Shown one piece after another: positions 6,321 to 6,460 of a stretch of 6,460 nucleotides of DNA. The translations under genes and the position numbers were made by a program. The DNA lies in NCBI GenBank assembly GCA_903916205.1, contig CAIWVX010000430.1:1-6460 (forward strand). The letters run 5' to 3'. The number at the start of each line of letters is the position of its first letter. The first letter of the stretch is position 1. The notes beneath the pieces are model-generated. The model saw only the letters and a list, made by a program, of their open reading frames with translations. It ran no database searches and was not told the origin of the DNA. This DNA comes from an uncultured beta proteobacterium (GTDB taxonomy: Bacteria > Pseudomonadota > Gammaproteobacteria > Burkholderiales > Rhodocyclaceae).

Positions 6321-6460
6321 ATGAAACGTGAAGAATTGATACGCTATCTTGATCAAAAGCTTGAACCGGCAAGTTATAGGGATTATTGCCCAAACGGCTT
6401 GCAAGTGGAAGGCCGTGCAGAAATTCAGCGCCTTGTTGTCGGCGTAACCGCCAGCCAAGC
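6321..6460 (+). CDS. Nif3/YbgI-family dinuclear metal centre protein (N-terminal part)
   Basis: Partial gene running off the right edge: 46 full codons are visible. The protein begins [14 protein letters not shown], then has [11 protein letters not shown] (about 22-32) and LVVGVTAS (about 38-45). These are hallmark stretches of the Nif3-like (YbgI, often called GTP cyclohydrolase I type 2 homologue) family, in which conserved His and Glu residues further on bind two metal ions. Those residues are outside the window. The true cellular role of the family is poorly settled. The ATG has AAAGG 6 nt upstream. It is the only plus-strand gene here and is divergent from the HtrA-type protease gene, a pairing I recall from betaproteobacteria but cannot check. 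Confidence 0.88.
   Translation, partial: MKREELIRYLDQKLEPASYRDYCPNGLQVEGRAEIQRLVVGVTASQ

Overview
The window looks like chromosomal DNA from a betaproteobacterium. Rhodocyclales-type relatives are a plausible guess from protein style and gene company, but I cannot confirm this without a search. Base composition is moderately GC-rich. All genes but one lie on the minus strand, and coding is dense. I see no mobile element, tRNA, rRNA or CRISPR array.

Left part (1-3710, minus strand): a branched-chain amino acid type (HAAT/Liv) ABC transporter operon, read right to left as livH, livM, livG and livF. Gaps between genes are 2, 3 and 12 nt. LivH and LivM are the two permeases and LivG is the first ATPase. 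The last gene runs off the left edge and is unusual: an N-terminal hemerythrin-like (HHE) domain of about 175 residues is fused in frame, through an Ala/Gly/Pro-rich linker, to the LivF ATPase. No ATG occurs between residues 132 and 256, so a separately started normal LivF is unlikely. This fusion is the most interesting item here. It suggests that oxygen, nitric oxide or redox state, sensed at a di-iron site, could act on the transporter ATPase. No periplasmic binding protein gene is present in the window. A possible 11-codon leader ORF with a strong ribosome binding site overlaps the livH start in a TAATG junction.

Middle (3843-4892, minus strand): a ferredoxin plus FAD/NAD(P)H oxidoreductase of the oxygenase-reductase type, with its own sigma-70-like promoter and a small inverted repeat in its predicted 5' leader. 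It points toward the transporter operon. A 132-nt gap with an AT-rich core separates the two.

Right part (5101-6460): a membrane-anchored HtrA-family serine protease with one PDZ domain (DegS/AlgW architecture) on the minus strand. It is divergent, across only 44 nt, from the start of a Nif3/YbgI-family gene on the plus strand that leaves the window at the right edge.

Possible joint role (inference): uptake of amino acids or aromatic/carboxylic acids by the Liv transporter, adjusted to oxygen status by the hemerythrin module. The neighbouring reductase may serve redox chemistry in the same condition. The protease and Nif3 genes look like ordinary housekeeping neighbours.
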